A DNA stretch of 64,000 bases, taken from positions 7,068,001-7,132,000 of the forward strand of contig NZ_AP026978.1 of the NCBI RefSeq assembly GCF_027924405.1, given 5' to 3'. The stretch is from Nocardia sputorum. GTDB taxonomy: Bacteria; Actinomycetota; Actinomycetes; Mycobacteriales; Mycobacteriaceae. Shown piece after piece: positions 49,028 to 58,050 of the stretch. How positions within the stretch are numbered: the stretch's first letter is position 1; every line of letters begins with the position of its first letter. Made by a program: the position numbers and the translations under genes. The notes beneath the pieces were generated by a model. The model saw only the letters and a program-made list of their open reading frames with translations. It ran no database searches and was not told the DNA's origin.

Positions 49028-49167
49028 GAGTCGAATCTATTGCGCTCCCCCTGTCCGGCGCGCGGCGCGTCGCCGTGGAAAAGTGCGACCGGCCGGACCA
49101 CGGTCTTTACGGCCGCCGTCGGTCGCGTGCGCCCGATGCTCGCGCCTGATCCCCTTACAGCGGGCGG

Positions 49168-49935
49168 TCAGATGCGGCGCAGGCCGTTGAGGAACGGGCA
49201 CCCGGCCAGGGTGCGTACGGCACGGCTGAGGCCCTCGATGTCGTCGGCCGGGGCGTTGAACGGCAAGCGGACGTCGTGATCGCCATCGTGTCCTTCCACC
49301 CGCAGAGTGAGCCCGTACCGGTCGATGGCCAGCGGGTGCACGATGCCGCGCTGCAGGTGCGCGGGCAGGTGCCTGGCCAGCTGGGCGACGATATCGGCGT
49401 GGTCGGCCTGCATGTGCTGCAGCCACGCGGATTCCATGGCGCAGAACGGATCCGGTTGCGCCAGGCGCAGCTCGTCGCTGGACACCGATTCCGCGCCGGT
49501 CGAGTCGGCCACCACCGCCGAGTTGATCACCAACCGCAGCAGCGTGGCGCCGAAGCCGACGTCGAGCAGTCCGGGATGGGGGAGCTCTTTGGCCACCTCG
49601 CCGGCCAGCGCGCGCTGCGCCTGGGTGGGCACCGCGCGCACCCAGCCGCGCAGCCAGACCAGCGCGCGCACCGGCTCGCGCAGCGGCAGCGGCGCGTGAT
49701 CGGTGAGTTCCAGCACCGCGGGTGCGCCGTGCTCCCCGGAATTGCCTGCCAGGATCGCGGCGACCGAGGCGGTCGGCACCGCGATCACGGCGTCGCCGCA
49801 CTGCCGTACGTGGTGCACGGACGCGGGCGTCGGGTCGATGCCCGGCATGGCCAGCACCGCCTGCTCCGCGTGGGCGCACGCGCTACGCACCCGCTCGGCG
49901 GTGGACGGTGCGACGGTCGGAGATGGACGCGGCAT
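49168..49935 (-). CDS. DUF2470 protein, likely iron regulated (Rv3839-like)
   Basis: 255 residues. The N-terminal two thirds form a pyridoxamine-oxidase-like split barrel (ASVHHVRQCGDAVIAVPTAS), and the C-terminal part is DUF2470 (FCAMESAWLQHMQADHADIV, with the paired His/Asp typical of HugZ-like haem-handling proteins). A strong iron box begins 40 bp upstream. In M. tuberculosis the syntenic gene Rv3839 is repressed by IdeR and induced by low iron, so the same control is expected. Activity on haem or iron is inferred, not shown. Confidence 0.85.
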   Translation of the reverse strand: MPRPSPTVAPSTAERVRSACAHAEQAVLAMPGIDPTPASVHHVRQCGDAVIAVPTASVAAILAGNSGEHGAPAVLELTDHAPLPLREPVRALVWLRGWVRAVPTQAQRALAGEVAKELPHPGLLDVGFGATLLRLVINSAVVADSTGAESVSSDELRLAQPDPFCAMESAWLQHMQADHADIVAQLARHLPAHLQRGIVHPLAIDRYGLTLRVEGHDGDHDVRLPFNAPADDIEGLSRAVRTLAGCPFLNGLRRI

Positions 49936-49974
49936 TCAAACCTCCGGGGAGCGGGCGACGCAGCAAGCTGAGGA

Positions 49975-49993
49975 TTAGGTTACCCTAAGCTAA
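49975..49993 (-). promoter_or_regulatory. IdeR iron box of the DUF2470 gene
   Basis: TTAGGTTACCCTAAGCTAA matches 16 of 19 consensus bases of the IdeR/DtxR box. It lies between the divergent DUF2470 gene (start 49935) and the gene starting at 50080 and could affect both. Confidence 0.82.
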
Positions 49994-50079
49994 GTGACGA
50001 TGCTCGGTTCCGCAAGCGTTCCGATCGGACTGAGCGAAGTGCGTCGATTTCGTTCGACGCGGGTTGTTACGGTTGGGGC

Positions 50080-50493
50080 GTGTCGGAAGGAATGGAACCG
50101 GGCGAACCGGTGCTGGTGTCGTTGTCGGCGCCTCCGCGGCGCAGTCTCTCGGATGGGTTGGTCCGCAACATCGGCGCAAGCCCCGCCGCTCCGACGCTCG
50201 AGCTGGACGCCCCGGACGCGGAGATCGCCGCCTTCCTCGCGCACGTCGCCCACTCCGATACCGGCTTCGTCGCGCGTACCTCTTCCGGCGACCGCGCGGT
50301 GGCCGTCGTCGCCGCCACGGCCGCCGCCCTGTGCGGCGAAGACATCGGCACCGCCTTGCGCAACCCCGATATCGCCTTCCTCACTTCTCTGAAACCCCCG
50401 GCGATCGACGCGGTCCGGTCCGTCCTGCTCGCCATCGAAACCGAAGCCGTTGACCAGGTGAACGCCGCATTGCGGGTGTTCGGGAGAGGTTGA
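50080..50493 (+). CDS. Small protein of unknown function before pheA
   Basis: 137 residues, soluble, Ala-rich with no known motif (APTLELDAPDAEIAAFLAHV, VAVVAATAAALCGEDIGTAL). Amino acid composition is balanced, unlike the antisense ORF here. The GTG at 50080 (SEGMEPGEPVLVS) is the only credible start. It shares its promoter region, and possibly the iron box, with the DUF2470 gene. The next gene, pheA, begins 95 bp later. Confidence 0.6.
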   Translation: MSEGMEPGEPVLVSLSAPPRRSLSDGLVRNIGASPAAPTLELDAPDAEIAAFLAHVAHSDTGFVARTSSGDRAVAVVAATAAALCGEDIGTALRNPDIAFLTSLKPPAIDAVRSVLLAIETEAVDQVNAALRVFGRG

Positions 50494-50588
50494 ACGCCGC
50501 TCGTGCGGCCGTCGAACAGATGCCGCGCGGTGGCCGTGCCTCCGCAATTGGTGGGGAGCCGGGCGAACGCGCAAGTAATCTCGTAACC

Positions 50589-51503
50589 GTGCCGCGAATC
50601 GCGTACTTCGGGCCGTCCGGAACCTTCACCGAGATGGCCCTCGCTCAACTGGAATCCTCGGGAACCTTCGACGGACCCGTCGAGCGGGTCGCCGCGCCCA
50701 GCCAAGGGGCTGCGCTCGAGCTGATCCGCTCCGGCGACGTGGAGGGCGCGGTGGTGCCGATCGAGAGCTCCGTGGAGGGGTCGATCTCGGCGACGCTCGA
50801 CTCGCTGGCAATCGGCCCGCGGCTGCAGATCGTCGCCGAGACCGAACTCGAGGTGAGCTTCACGATCCTCGGCAAGCCGGGCACGGCGCTGCCCGACGTG
50901 CGCACCCTCGCCGCATACCCCGTGGCCGCCGCGCAGGTGCGGCTGTGGGTGGCGCGGCATCTGCCCCAGGCGCAGCCCTACACCTCGACGTCCAACGCCG
51001 CGGCCGCGGAAGACGTGGTGGCGGGCCACGCGGATGCCGCCGTGTCGACCGCCCTCGCCGGTGAACGGCTGGGGTTGATGGCACTGGCCTCCGGGGTCGC
51101 GGACCATGAGCAGGCGATCACGCGGTTCGTACTGTGCACCCGGCCCACGGTGGCGCCACCCCCCACGGGAGCCGATCGCACCTCGATCGTGCTCGAGCTG
51201 CCGAACGTCCCGGGCTCGCTGATGCGCGCCTTCGCCGAGTTCGCCACGCGCGGCATCGATCTGACCAGGATCGAGTCCCGGCCCACCCGGACCGGCATGG
51301 GCACCTATCGTTTCTATCTCGACTGCGTCGGACACATCGACGACACCGCCGTGGCGGAAGCGCTCAAGGCATTGCATCGCACCGCGCGGATCCGCTTTCT
51401 CGGGTCGTGGCCGGCGACTTCCGCGACCGGCACGCCACCACCGTCGGACGAAGCCTCGGCGGAGTGGTTGATCCAGTTGAGAAAGGGGATGGCGGACCTA
51501 TGA
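50589..51503 (+). CDS. pheA: Prephenate dehydratase
   Basis: 304 residues, prephenate to phenylpyruvate in phenylalanine synthesis. The PDT domain carries YFGPSGTFTEMAL, VVPIESSVEGSI and the catalytic ITRFVL (Thr-Arg-Phe). A C-terminal ACT domain for feedback by phenylalanine shows ELPNVPGSLMRAF and RIESRPTRTGMG. The GTG at 50589 gives the standard VPRIAYFGPSG opening. Its stop overlaps the next start (ATGA). The same pheA-phosphomutase pair exists in Mtb (Rv3838c-Rv3837c). Confidence 0.96.
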   Translation: MPRIAYFGPSGTFTEMALAQLESSGTFDGPVERVAAPSQGAALELIRSGDVEGAVVPIESSVEGSISATLDSLAIGPRLQIVAETELEVSFTILGKPGTALPDVRTLAAYPVAAAQVRLWVARHLPQAQPYTSTSNAAAAEDVVAGHADAAVSTALAGERLGLMALASGVADHEQAITRFVLCTRPTVAPPPTGADRTSIVLELPNVPGSLMRAFAEFATRGIDLTRIESRPTRTGMGTYRFYLDCVGHIDDTAVAEALKALHRTARIRFLGSWPATSATGTPPPSDEASAEWLIQLRKGMADL

Positions 51504-52168
51504 CCGGGAGGTTGATCCTGGTCCGGCACGGGGAGACCGAAGGCAACGTCGCCAAGCTGCTGGACACCAGGATCCCAGGACTGCCGCTGACCGAACGCGG
51601 TGCGGCACAAGCGAAGACGTTCGGGGAGAACCTGCTCCGACCCCCGAAGGTGTTGTTCTCCTCGGCGGCGCTGCGTGCGCGCCAGACCGCCAGTTACATC
51701 GAGGCGGCGACCGGTGTCGCCGCCATGGTGCTCGACGGGCTGCACGAGGTGCAGGCGGGTGACCTGGAGGGACAACACAGCGAGGAAGCGCACCACACCT
51801 TCCAGGAGATCTACCGTGCCTGGCACGAAGGCGATCTCACGCTGCGAGTGCCCGGCGGCGAATCCGCCCAGGACGTCCTGAATCGGTTCCTGCCTGCGAT
51901 CGCGGAATTGCGGAACACGTATCTGACGTCGGATGACGACGAGCACGGCGACGTGATGGTGGTCAGTCACGGCGCGGCCATGCGGCTCGTCGGCCGCACG
52001 CTGGCGGATGTGCGGCCGCCGTTCACCACGAACAACCACCTGGACAACACCGAGACCATCGAGCTCGTGCCGATGCCGGATGGCGGGTGGGAGTGCATTC
52101 GGTGGGGCCGGTTCACGCCGCCGTTCGGCTACGACGTCGCGCCGACCTCCGACGATCCCATGGGTTAG
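51500..52168 (+). CDS. Histidine phosphatase (phosphoglycerate-mutase-like)
   Basis: 222 residues. RLILVRHGETEGN at the N-terminus holds the phospho-His, SSAALRARQTA the Arg, LHEVQAGDLEGQHSEE the acidic residue and VVSHGAAMRLVGRTL the second His. It is coupled to pheA by a four-base overlap. Annotated as phosphoglycerate mutase in Mtb (Rv3837c), but family members are often general phosphatases. The 3' end is seven bp from the convergent espG-like gene with no room for a terminator. Confidence 0.92.
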   Translation: MTGRLILVRHGETEGNVAKLLDTRIPGLPLTERGAAQAKTFGENLLRPPKVLFSSAALRARQTASYIEAATGVAAMVLDGLHEVQAGDLEGQHSEEAHHTFQEIYRAWHEGDLTLRVPGGESAQDVLNRFLPAIAELRNTYLTSDDDEHGDVMVVSHGAAMRLVGRTLADVRPPFTTNNHLDNTETIELVPMPDGGWECIRWGRFTPPFGYDVAPTSDDPMG

Positions 52169-52175
52169 CGCCTGT

Positions 52176-53003
52176 TCAGGACAGTTTCGGATTCCGCGGG
52201 AACTCTTCGCGCTCCGGCAGCGAATGGATCAGATCCTGCACCGCCGTGCGCAGTCGAGCGGGGGTTCCGCTGCTGAGCGATGTCCACTTCACGCCGTCGT
52301 CGGACTTGCTCGCGGTCGCGATGAATCGTCCTGCCCGCGTGTTGAAGACGGCGATGTGATTGTCGGCCATGTCTCTCGTGCCGTCGCCATAGACCACGCC
52401 GACGATCTCGGCGAACGAGTGGATCTCGACCAATGCCGCCGCCAAGGTCTTCGCATCCTGGGCAGGGTTGCCCACTTTCGTGAGCCGCTCCGCGGTGGCC
52501 GCGGCGTCACCGGTGTCGCCGAAGATCGTGGCGAGTTCTTCGGTCGGGGCGTTCATCCCGTACAGCTCCAGCGGCTCGGCGTAACCGAGTGCCGCGAGAA
52601 CCGTGCCGGGCAGATCGTTGCCCGCCTCGTCGATGACGTAGGAGTCCTGCCCTCGAAGGGCGACGACCTCGAGGTCGACGCCCTTCGCCAGGCAGAAACG
52701 ACTCACCCAACCATCGACGATCAATCGCAGCGCGATGATCCAGTGTGGCCGGTTCAGCGCGCGCAGCCGATTCTCCAGATCGCGATGCAGCACATCGTCG
52801 AAGAGGAGTTCCCGCTGGGCGAGCGACTCGGCGGCCGCGTCCATCGCCGCTTTGTGATCGGTCAGGTTGTCGTAACGCGCCCGAGCGTTCAAGACGACGG
52901 GGACTTCGATTTGCAGTTTCTCTACGAGAAACTGCATTTCGTCGAGCGACAGGACGACCGCATCCAGCGTGGACGGATCGCGGCCCGCACCGAGTACGGT
53001 CAC
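52176..53003 (-). CDS. EspG-family ESX chaperone
   Basis: 275 residues of the ESX-secretion-associated EspG fold: LDEMQFLVEKLQIEVPVVLNA near the start, the central HWIIALRLIVDGWVSRFCLA and the C-terminal SSGTPARLRTAVQDLIHSLP. EspG proteins bind PE-PPE dimers in the cytosol and keep them soluble for type VII secretion. The GTG at 53003 overlaps the PPE stop by four bases. It would serve the PE and PPE proteins encoded just upstream; no ESX core genes lie in the window. Confidence 0.88.
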   Translation of the reverse strand: MTVLGAGRDPSTLDAVVLSLDEMQFLVEKLQIEVPVVLNARARYDNLTDHKAAMDAAAESLAQRELLFDDVLHRDLENRLRALNRPHWIIALRLIVDGWVSRFCLAKGVDLEVVALRGQDSYVIDEAGNDLPGTVLAALGYAEPLELYGMNAPTEELATIFGDTGDAAATAERLTKVGNPAQDAKTLAAALVEIHSFAEIVGVVYGDGTRDMADNHIAVFNTRAGRFIATASKSDDGVKWTSLSSGTPARLRTAVQDLIHSLPEREEFPRNPKLS

Positions 53004-54163
53004 CTAACCGTCCCGCTGAGGTCACCGCCGATGACTCCATCGGCGGTGAAACGGCCGTCGTTGAAGTGCTCGGTCGACCGCAGGTAGTCCCGGCCGTTGT
53101 GCTCGGCCTCGTCGTCCTCGTCGCTGCGCGCCTGGTTGCCGAGCAGGGGGTTGCCGTTGCCGTTGGTCGCCGACCGGACCGGCGCCGCTTCGACGGGCTT
53201 GACCCCGACCGTCTCCTGCACCGGGGCGGCGCCACCGATCGTGCCGCTGGAGCCCCAGCCTTCCGGAAGCTTCAGCGAGCCATTGCTGATGCCGGCCGCC
53301 GACCCGAGGCCGGAGAACGACACCGCGCGAGTCGCGGCGCCGGTGGCCGCCGCACCGGCTCCCATGACCATCGGAGCCATGCCGGAGAAGGTCGGCGCGG
53401 AGGTGGTGGTCGCCGCCGCGATCGCGCTGCCCGCGACGTTTCCGACGGTGGAGACACCGGTGGTGGCGATCGAACCGACCGCCTGCGCGGCCTGGGTGGC
53501 AGCGCTCGCCACGCCGGGGTTGCTCAAGAACGCCTGGGTGGCGGCGACGGCGGCCTGGATCGGATCCGCCGGAACCTCGGTGGTCGTGTCCGCCGCCTGC
53601 TCGGGGCTGGCCGTTCCGGCGCCCTTGGCGATCGGCGGCGGCAGCAGGAACTCGGCGGGCGTGGCGACCATGGCGCTGGTGGCGGCCTCGTAGGTCTCCA
53701 TGACCAGAGCCGCACGGATGTCCATGGCGTTCCTGGCGACTTCCGCGACCTCGAATGCGCCGCTGAGCACACCGGGCGGGTTCGCCGACGCGGCCAAGGC
53801 GGCGTTGACGGCCGCGATCTCCGGCGGGCTCGGCATCGCCAAAGATGCGACGGTGTAGGCGGTGGCGTTCGCCGCGGCCTTCGCACCCATCGCGGCCGCT
53901 TGCACGCCCTGCTGCTCGGACCAACCGAGGAAACCGGTGAGCTTGCTCAGCGCGGCGATACCGTTGATGCCCTGCATCCCGACGCCGAGTTCGGCCATCA
54001 CCCTGGCGACGGTGGTCGTCGCGTCGATCCAGGCGGCGGTGAGGCCGCCCCAGGCGGTGGCGGCGGCCGAGATCGGAATCGCGTGCGCGCCCGCGTGAAG
54101 CGTGGCCGAATTGATCTCCGACGGGCGCGCCGCCCAGATCACCCCGGTGACTCCTGCAACCAT
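53000..54163 (-). CDS. PPE-family protein
   Basis: 387 residues. The N-terminal 180 residues are the helical PPE domain, with RPSEINSATLHAG in place of the classical Pro-Pro-Glu segment, WGGLTAAWIDATTT, and LGWSEQQGVQAAAMGAKAAA near the EspG-binding tip. The rest is a low-complexity Ala/Pro/Gly region and an acidic C-terminus (RSDEDDEAEHNGRDYLRSTE). Probably exported as a dimer with the PE protein. Second gene of the PE-PPE-espG run. Confidence 0.88.
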   Translation of the reverse strand: MVAGVTGVIWAARPSEINSATLHAGAHAIPISAAATAWGGLTAAWIDATTTVARVMAELGVGMQGINGIAALSKLTGFLGWSEQQGVQAAAMGAKAAANATAYTVASLAMPSPPEIAAVNAALAASANPPGVLSGAFEVAEVARNAMDIRAALVMETYEAATSAMVATPAEFLLPPPIAKGAGTASPEQAADTTTEVPADPIQAAVAATQAFLSNPGVASAATQAAQAVGSIATTGVSTVGNVAGSAIAAATTTSAPTFSGMAPMVMGAGAAATGAATRAVSFSGLGSAAGISNGSLKLPEGWGSSGTIGGAAPVQETVGVKPVEAAPVRSATNGNGNPLLGNQARSDEDDEAEHNGRDYLRSTEHFNDGRFTADGVIGGDLSGTVR

Positions 54164-54211
54164 GTTTGACTTCTCCCCTGCTTGGCGTTGCTGATGGATC
54201 CGGTTCCGGAA

Positions 54212-54523
54212 CTACACCTGAATGGCGCTGATGCCCGCGGCGCGCACCACGTCACCGGCGACGTGCTGCGCCAGCTGCATGCGCAATGTGGCCGCGGCGT
54301 GGTGGCATTCCAGAATCGCCTGCGCGATCGCGCGGTCGTGCGACATGGCCCCCTGGTTGAAGTGGCTCGCGCTGAGGAAGGAGACCTCCTCGGCGCCGGA
54401 GGGCAGCACGTGTGTCGCGGGCGCGGTGATCGCCGCGGCGGCGGCCAGACGTTCGGCGACGAGGTCGAGTTCGGCCGCGGCGGCGAGAATGGCTTCGGGT
54501 GCGATCAGTACATGTCCAACCAT
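54212..54523 (-). CDS. PE-family protein
   Basis: 103 residues, all helix-turn-helix: VGHVLIAPEAILAAAAELDL, then AAAAAITAPATHVLPSGAEE and a second helix FLSASHFNQGAMSHDRAIAQ. PE proteins have Pro-Glu near residues 8-9, here APEA. The usual YxxxD/E export signal is not obvious after the second helix. The ATG at 54523 follows AGAAGGAGT. Partner for the PPE protein 48 bp downstream. Confidence 0.82.
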   Translation of the reverse strand: MVGHVLIAPEAILAAAAELDLVAERLAAAAAITAPATHVLPSGAEEVSFLSASHFNQGAMSHDRAIAQAILECHHAAATLRMQLAQHVAGDVVRAAGISAIQV

Positions 54524-54687
54524 GACTCGACTCCTTCTAGTGGCTGTGGGGCGGAACCACGAGAATTCCCCCTTCGAGTGATAGGACGCGACAGCAACGC
54601 GATCGGTTCCATCGAATCCCCAACTTTTCGATCTCCGTGCCGATTACACACCCACCGGTCGGGGCGCGCAATACAGCTCGGATCAGA

Positions 54688-55038
54688 CTATCCCCATCCC
54701 AGCTGATGCAGGCGGTCTTCGTCAATGCCGAAATAGTGTGCGATCTCATGGATCACGGTGATGGCCACCTCTTCCACCACTTCCGACTCGTCGGCGCAGT
54801 GCTCGAGAATGGCGTCCCGGTAGATGGTCACGGTGTCGGGAAGCGCTCCGCCGTAATGACTGTCACGTTCGGTGAGGGCGATGCCGTGATACAGACCGAG
54901 CAGATGCGGATCCTCCGGATTGCGCGGCTCGATCAGCACGACCACATTGTCGATCGCGCGAGCCAGCTCGGGCGGAATGAGATCCAGTGCGTCGCCGACC
55001 AATTCCTCGAAGCGGTCGGCGGACATCGATACGGGCAT
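54688..55038 (-). CDS. Small zinc metallopeptidase (HExxH), Rv3836-like
   Basis: 116 residues. The zincin motif VIHEIAHYFGIDEDRLHQLG gives HEIAH with a distal Asp/His, as in COG3824 proteins. The earlier part (RAIDNVVVLIEPRNPED, GALPDTVTIYRDAIL) matches the same family. No membrane segment or signal, so cytoplasmic. Substrate unknown. Positionally the counterpart of Mtb Rv3836. It is 10 bp from the end of the septum-formation gene. Confidence 0.9.
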   Translation of the reverse strand: MPVSMSADRFEELVGDALDLIPPELARAIDNVVVLIEPRNPEDPHLLGLYHGIALTERDSHYGGALPDTVTIYRDAILEHCADESEVVEEVAITVIHEIAHYFGIDEDRLHQLGWG

Positions 55039-55048
55039 CGGCGTGCGG

Positions 55049-56188
55049 CTACCTCGGCTGGGGCTGCGGCGGCAGCGGCGCGGCGCCGGGCAGCGGTGCA
55101 GGCGTGGAACGTCCGCTGTTGGGCGGCGGCACCGGAGCCTGGCCGTTGATCAGGATGTCGCCCCTGGCCGAGCCGGTGATCGGCGCGAAACCCTCCCGGT
55201 CGGCTCCCTTGCCGATCATGCAGTCCAGCTTGCGGCTGCCCGCCATCCAGCTGCGGGCATCGATGTAGTCGAAGAACAGCGTGAGCGTCTTGTTGCGGAT
55301 GACGTCCGGCGCGCCCAGGTATTCGGTCGAGGTGCGGGTGCACTCCTCCTCGACGAATTTGTCCTGCTCTTCCTTCGCGGGCGGGCCGCCGGTGAAGTGG
55401 GCGGACAGATCGACGGTGGAGACGATCTCCACGGCGTGCGGCTGGGCGCAGTCCACCGGATCGGTGGGCAGATTCTGATTGATGCCGAGGCACACGCCCG
55501 GCTCGTACACCCTGGATTGGTCGTGCTCGGTGGCGCTGCCGACCGACGGCGGGGTGCCCGCGCTGGCCGCGACCTGCAGGCCGCAGCGCAGGGTGCGGTC
55601 ACCGTGCTGCCAGCCGTCCGGACTCGGGTACATCAGGCCGACGATGTACTTGCCGCGCGGGTCGAAGCGCCCGCCCATGTACTTCTGCACCGCGGGCACG
55701 CAGTGCTCTTCCTTCAGCTCGGTGAGCCGCAGCGAGTCCGGGAACCGCGAGCCGGGACCGAACTCCTTGCCCGGATACCTGCTCATGTCGATGTCGGCCG
55801 CGACCTCGAACATGTGCTTGCTCGAGCAGTTCACCTTGACCAGATCGGCCCGGTCGGGCTTGGTCCAGCTCAGGCAGTCGCCCTTGGAAGCGGTGCCGAA
55901 CTCCTTGTCCAGCAGGGGCTGTGCCGGGGCGGCGGGATTGTGCGCCTCCAGGCCCTTCTCGTTGTCGAAGCCGGTGATGAACAGCGTCACCAAGGCCGCG
56001 ACCACGGCGCCGACGGCAACGGCGAGCAGGCCCCGGCGCAACGTGGGCGCCGACAGGTGGACATCGCGCAGATCGCGGTCGGCGAGGGCGGCCTTGGCCG
56101 AGTCGAACGAGCGGCGTACCGAGTCGGCACGCGACGATGCGCCGCGCTTGGGCGCCTGCGGGGACCGGGACCTAGGTTCGGAGGACAT
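55049..56188 (-). CDS. Septum-formation domain membrane protein, Rv3835-like
   Basis: 379 residues: a cytoplasmic Arg/Ser-rich start (about 1-50), one helix (LLAVAVGAVVAALVTLFITG), and an extracytoplasmic part with two related Cys-rich halves (GDCLSWTKPDRADLVKVNCSSKHMFEVA and later CLGINQNLPTDPVDCAQPHAVEIV, shown in part), each with a C...C..H.VE pattern of the Septum_form domain. A Pro-rich tail ends the protein. Likely a cell-envelope or division factor; counterpart of Mtb Rv3835. Probably co-transcribed with the metallopeptidase. Confidence 0.85.
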   Translation of the reverse strand: MSSEPRSRSPQAPKRGASSRADSVRRSFDSAKAALADRDLRDVHLSAPTLRRGLLAVAVGAVVAALVTLFITGFDNEKGLEAHNPAAPAQPLLDKEFGTASKGDCLSWTKPDRADLVKVNCSSKHMFEVAADIDMSRYPGKEFGPGSRFPDSLRLTELKEEHCVPAVQKYMGGRFDPRGKYIVGLMYPSPDGWQHGDRTLRCGLQVAASAGTPPSVGSATEHDQSRVYEPGVCLGINQNLPTDPVDCAQPHAVEIVSTVDLSAHFTGGPPAKEEQDKFVEEECTRTSTEYLGAPDVIRNKTLTLFFDYIDARSWMAGSRKLDCMIGKGADREGFAPITGSARGDILINGQAPVPPPNSGRSTPAPLPGAAPLPPQPQPR

Positions 56189-56257
56189 CGCGGTCCATCA
56201 TGGCAGCGTCCGTGCCGTGGTGCCACGACCTGCCCCGATCGGCGCGGCACGGATGGT

Positions 56258-57958
56258 TCAGCCGCGCATAGCCGACAGGAAGACGCCGGGCAGCCGGGCG
56301 GGGTTGGTGTCGGCGTAGAACTCGGTGAGCTTGCGGCCGGTGGTCGCGGCGGTGGCGTTGCCGACGAACCACGGCGGTTTCGGGGAGAGCGCGAGTTCGC
56401 CGCCCAGCAGTGAGCGCGGCGCGGGCCGGAACGGGCCGCGCACCACCGTGCGTTCCACGTCGTCGAGCAGCAGGGCGTTGTGCACTACGCCGATTCCGCT
56501 CTGCACGTCGTCGAGGGTGTGCCCGGGGAAGGCTCCCCAGGACGCGCGCGGTGCGAGGAAGGCCAGCCCCGTCCAGGTGTTCACCGCGATAGCGCCGTAG
56601 CGCAGCCGCTCGATCGCGCGGTCGAAGGCGACGCCGAGCCTGCGGATGGTCGTGGGATGGGCGATCACGTTCGCGCCGAGCGTCCCGGTGAGCTCGGCAT
56701 TCGCGAAGTCCACCGCCCGTTGCAGGAAATCGCCGCCCGCGTAGGGCAGCTCCACCACGCCGAGCACGGGGGAGAAGTACTCCGTGCGCAGCAGGGGCGT
56801 GCCGGTCCGCGGCAATCCGTCGACCAGCAGCCGTCCCGCGCCGAGCCGCTCGGCCTCCGGATACGAGGCCAGCGCGTCGGCGACGCGGGCGTCGCTGCCC
56901 GGGTAGTACGCCGTGCGCTGCGGCGCCCGCTCCATGGCCAGGCGCAGCTCGGCGAGGAATTCATCTCTGCGGTCCCACTCGGAGGCGATCACCACCGCCT
57001 GCGCGGCCACACAGTTGTAGCCGCCGTTGTGCAGCCGCTGGGTGGCCACGTGCTCGGCCTGGTAGCGCAGATCGGCGTCGGACCAGTCGCCGGGCACCAC
57101 GATGGTCGGCGAGACGCCGCCCAGCTCGCTGGTGATCGGCTTGTCCAGCAGGGGACGGCTGTCCTGCTTGCGCTGCGAGCCCTCCGCACCGGGGCCCCAC
57201 ACGATGGCGTCGTGGGTGTTGGCGCTGCCGGTCATGTGCACATGCGCGACGTCGGGATGACGCACCAGATAACCGCCCTGCTCCGCGCCGCCGGTGAGGA
57301 TCCGCAGCACGCCGAGTTCCAGTAGCGGTTCGAACACCATCTCGAACACGGTGAACAACGGGTCGGTGATCGGGTTGAGCTTCAGCGCCACCACGCGGTT
57401 GTGCGCGTACAGCTCGTACAGCGCGTCCAGCGGCGGTATCGAGGTGATGTTGCCCGCGCCGAGCACGGCGCCGATCCCGCCGGTGGCGGTGGGATCCAGC
57501 TGGGCCAGTCCGGCTCGCCTGCGCGCGGTGTCGGCGTCTACGCCGGGCCGCAGCCACACCTCCCCGCGAAAGCCGTTGAGCAGTAACCGGTCGTAGACGC
57601 CGAACGGAAAGATCGGCACCGCGACTCGTCCGCCCGGCGCCTCGCGCAGGGTGACGCCGGTGAGCGGGCTGCGCCCGGACTCCAGTGCGGCGAGGGTGAC
57701 CGACAGCGCGTCCGTGGCTTGCAGCAGGGCCAGCGGGCCCGACATCCATTCCTCGCCGACCAGCGGGGAGTGCGCGTCCAGGTCTTTGACGACGCACGCG
57801 GCCCGCACCCAGTCCTCGGCGAAGCGGCCGGTCCGGGCGTGGATCTCGTCGAGCAGCTCACGGCGTCGGCGCAGCGAGGTCGCGGCCCACGTTTTCTCGC
57901 CGGCGGTGAGGTCGGCCAGCGCGTTGTCGATGGCTGTCTCGTCGAAAGGCGTGCCCAC
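56258..57958 (-). CDS. Aldehyde dehydrogenase superfamily protein
   Basis: 566 residues, longer than a standard ALDH (about 490). The fold is clear: ALKLNPITDPLFTVFE, MTGSANTHDAI, the Glu in ITSELGGVSPTIVVPG and the catalytic Cys in HNGGYNCVAAQAV. A 60-residue N-terminal helical region and a C-terminal extension account for the extra length. Substrate is not predictable. The GTG at 57958 is chosen (VGTPFDETAIDN); an earlier ATG-like codon at 58027 would add 23 unconvincing residues. Divergent from serS with a 90-bp gap. Confidence 0.85.
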   Translation of the reverse strand: MGTPFDETAIDNALADLTAGEKTWAATSLRRRRELLDEIHARTGRFAEDWVRAACVVKDLDAHSPLVGEEWMSGPLALLQATDALSVTLAALESGRSPLTGVTLREAPGGRVAVPIFPFGVYDRLLLNGFRGEVWLRPGVDADTARRRAGLAQLDPTATGGIGAVLGAGNITSIPPLDALYELYAHNRVVALKLNPITDPLFTVFEMVFEPLLELGVLRILTGGAEQGGYLVRHPDVAHVHMTGSANTHDAIVWGPGAEGSQRKQDSRPLLDKPITSELGGVSPTIVVPGDWSDADLRYQAEHVATQRLHNGGYNCVAAQAVVIASEWDRRDEFLAELRLAMERAPQRTAYYPGSDARVADALASYPEAERLGAGRLLVDGLPRTGTPLLRTEYFSPVLGVVELPYAGGDFLQRAVDFANAELTGTLGANVIAHPTTIRRLGVAFDRAIERLRYGAIAVNTWTGLAFLAPRASWGAFPGHTLDDVQSGIGVVHNALLLDDVERTVVRGPFRPAPRSLLGGELALSPKPPWFVGNATAATTGRKLTEFYADTNPARLPGVFLSAMRG

Positions 57959-58050
57959 AAGCCCACTATGCGCGCGATCCGGCGGGTATGGACCGCATCC
58001 TGGGATATCGGCGTGAAACGGCAACACATCGACTACTAGGCTGATGGCCC

